Notes under the pieces: model-generated
Told to the model about the DNA's origin: nothing
Seen by the model: the letters and a program-made list of their open reading frames with translations, nothing else
Database searches by the model: none
Part shown: in pieces, positions 6,457 through 6,629 of the stretch
Layout: each line of letters starts with the position of its first letter
Numbering within the stretch: position 1 is the stretch's first letter
Made by a program: the position numbers and the translations under genes
NCBI GenBank assembly: GCA_019348365.1
Contig: JAHWJO010000269.1
Location: forward strand, 1-6,629
Direction: 5' to 3'
DNA from: Armatimonadota bacterium
GTDB lineage: Bacteria > Armatimonadota > DTGP01 > JAHWJO01
Length of the DNA stretch: 6,629 bases

Positions 6457-6629
6457 TCATGATTCGGGGAAGTAGCCTTCGGGCCAGTCGTTCTCGGTGA
6501 AGTACTCGACGCGGGTCTTCTTGTACTCCTTGGTGCTGAAGAGGAGGATGTAATCCTCCACGCCCGTCGCTTCGGAGATGGCCCGCGCGACCTCGCGGCA
6601 GTCGGGGGCGTTGCGCCCGTGAGATCGGA
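6457..6629 (-). CDS. C-terminal fragment, possible Lrp/AsnC-like (siroheme decarboxylase AhbA/B-like) protein
   Basis: This is the 3' end of a gene whose start lies beyond the window. The frame is open from the window edge to a TGA at 6457-6459 and encodes 56 residues, too short to have been listed by an ORF finder that needs a start codon. I read it as beginning RSHGRNAPDCREVARAIS and ending with EYFTENDWPEGYFPES. The middle part, with an HGR element, a Cys-x-x-Val spacing, a helix, then LLFSTKEYKKTRVEYF, resembles my memory of the C-terminal (RAM/AsnC-type) end of Lrp/AsnC-family and siroheme decarboxylase proteins. Those either sense small ligands or act in haem d1/alternative haem synthesis. 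The family call is inference from a short tail, and the HTH half is not available to test it. The codon choice is GC-rich like the other genes. Its stop overlaps an ATG (ATGA, 6457-6460) that opens a frame running into the next gene. Confidence 0.6.
   Translation of the reverse strand, partial: RSHGRNAPDCREVARAISEATGVEDYILLFSTKEYKKTRVEYFTENDWPEGYFPES

Noticed and set aside
6335..6460. The 42-residue N-terminal extension of the jelly-roll protein as real protein sequence
   Set aside because: It is a direct translation of the inverted-repeat element (MNSPQRRRGAEN, then NLQSSILNL), with no ribosome site at its ATG, and it would bury the signal peptide behind a highly charged leader.

Overview
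The window looks like a piece of a GC-rich bacterial chromosome, probably from an environmental lineage such as the PVC group (Planctomycetes, Verrucomicrobia, Lentisphaerae) or Armatimonadota. That guess rests on three things: large exported polysaccharide-lyase-like proteins, few clear Shine-Dalgarno sites, and an intergenic repeat family that I recall as common in such genomes. The sequence alone does not fix the phylum. All genes that I can support lie on the minus strand, so the reading order is from high to low coordinates.

Layout in transcription order: (1) 6629-6457, the last 56 codons of a gene that enters from outside the window, tentatively an Lrp/AsnC-like or siroheme-decarboxylase-like protein. 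(2) 6452-6302, a 151-bp inverted-repeat element. Its outer arms are perfect over 31 bp and its inner arms match at 24 of 30 positions, so the whole unit can fold into one long hairpin. A second simple repeat at 6293-6267 follows. (3) 6334-5315, a secreted beta-rich (concanavalin A/jelly-roll-like) protein, probably carbohydrate-active. Its signal peptide is encoded by the repeat DNA. (4) A 138-bp gap with no clear promoter or terminator. (5) 5176-1655, a 1173-residue exported heparinase II/III-type protein. (6) 1645-146, a divergent gamma-glutamyl-phosphate reductase (ProA)-type aldehyde dehydrogenase, 9 nt after the lyase and with its ribosome-binding site built on the lyase stop codon. (7) 145-1, an AT-richer non-coding tail with a weak candidate terminator.

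The likely theme is uronic-acid polysaccharide breakdown: two exported carbohydrate-active-looking proteins side by side, the larger one coupled to a cytoplasmic NAD(P)-dependent aldehyde dehydrogenase-fold enzyme. No SusC/SusD pair, transporter, sulfatase or sugar kinase is visible here. The two points most worth following up are the lyase/ProA-like pair and the long hairpin repeat that sits over the start of the jelly-roll gene and appears to supply its signal peptide.
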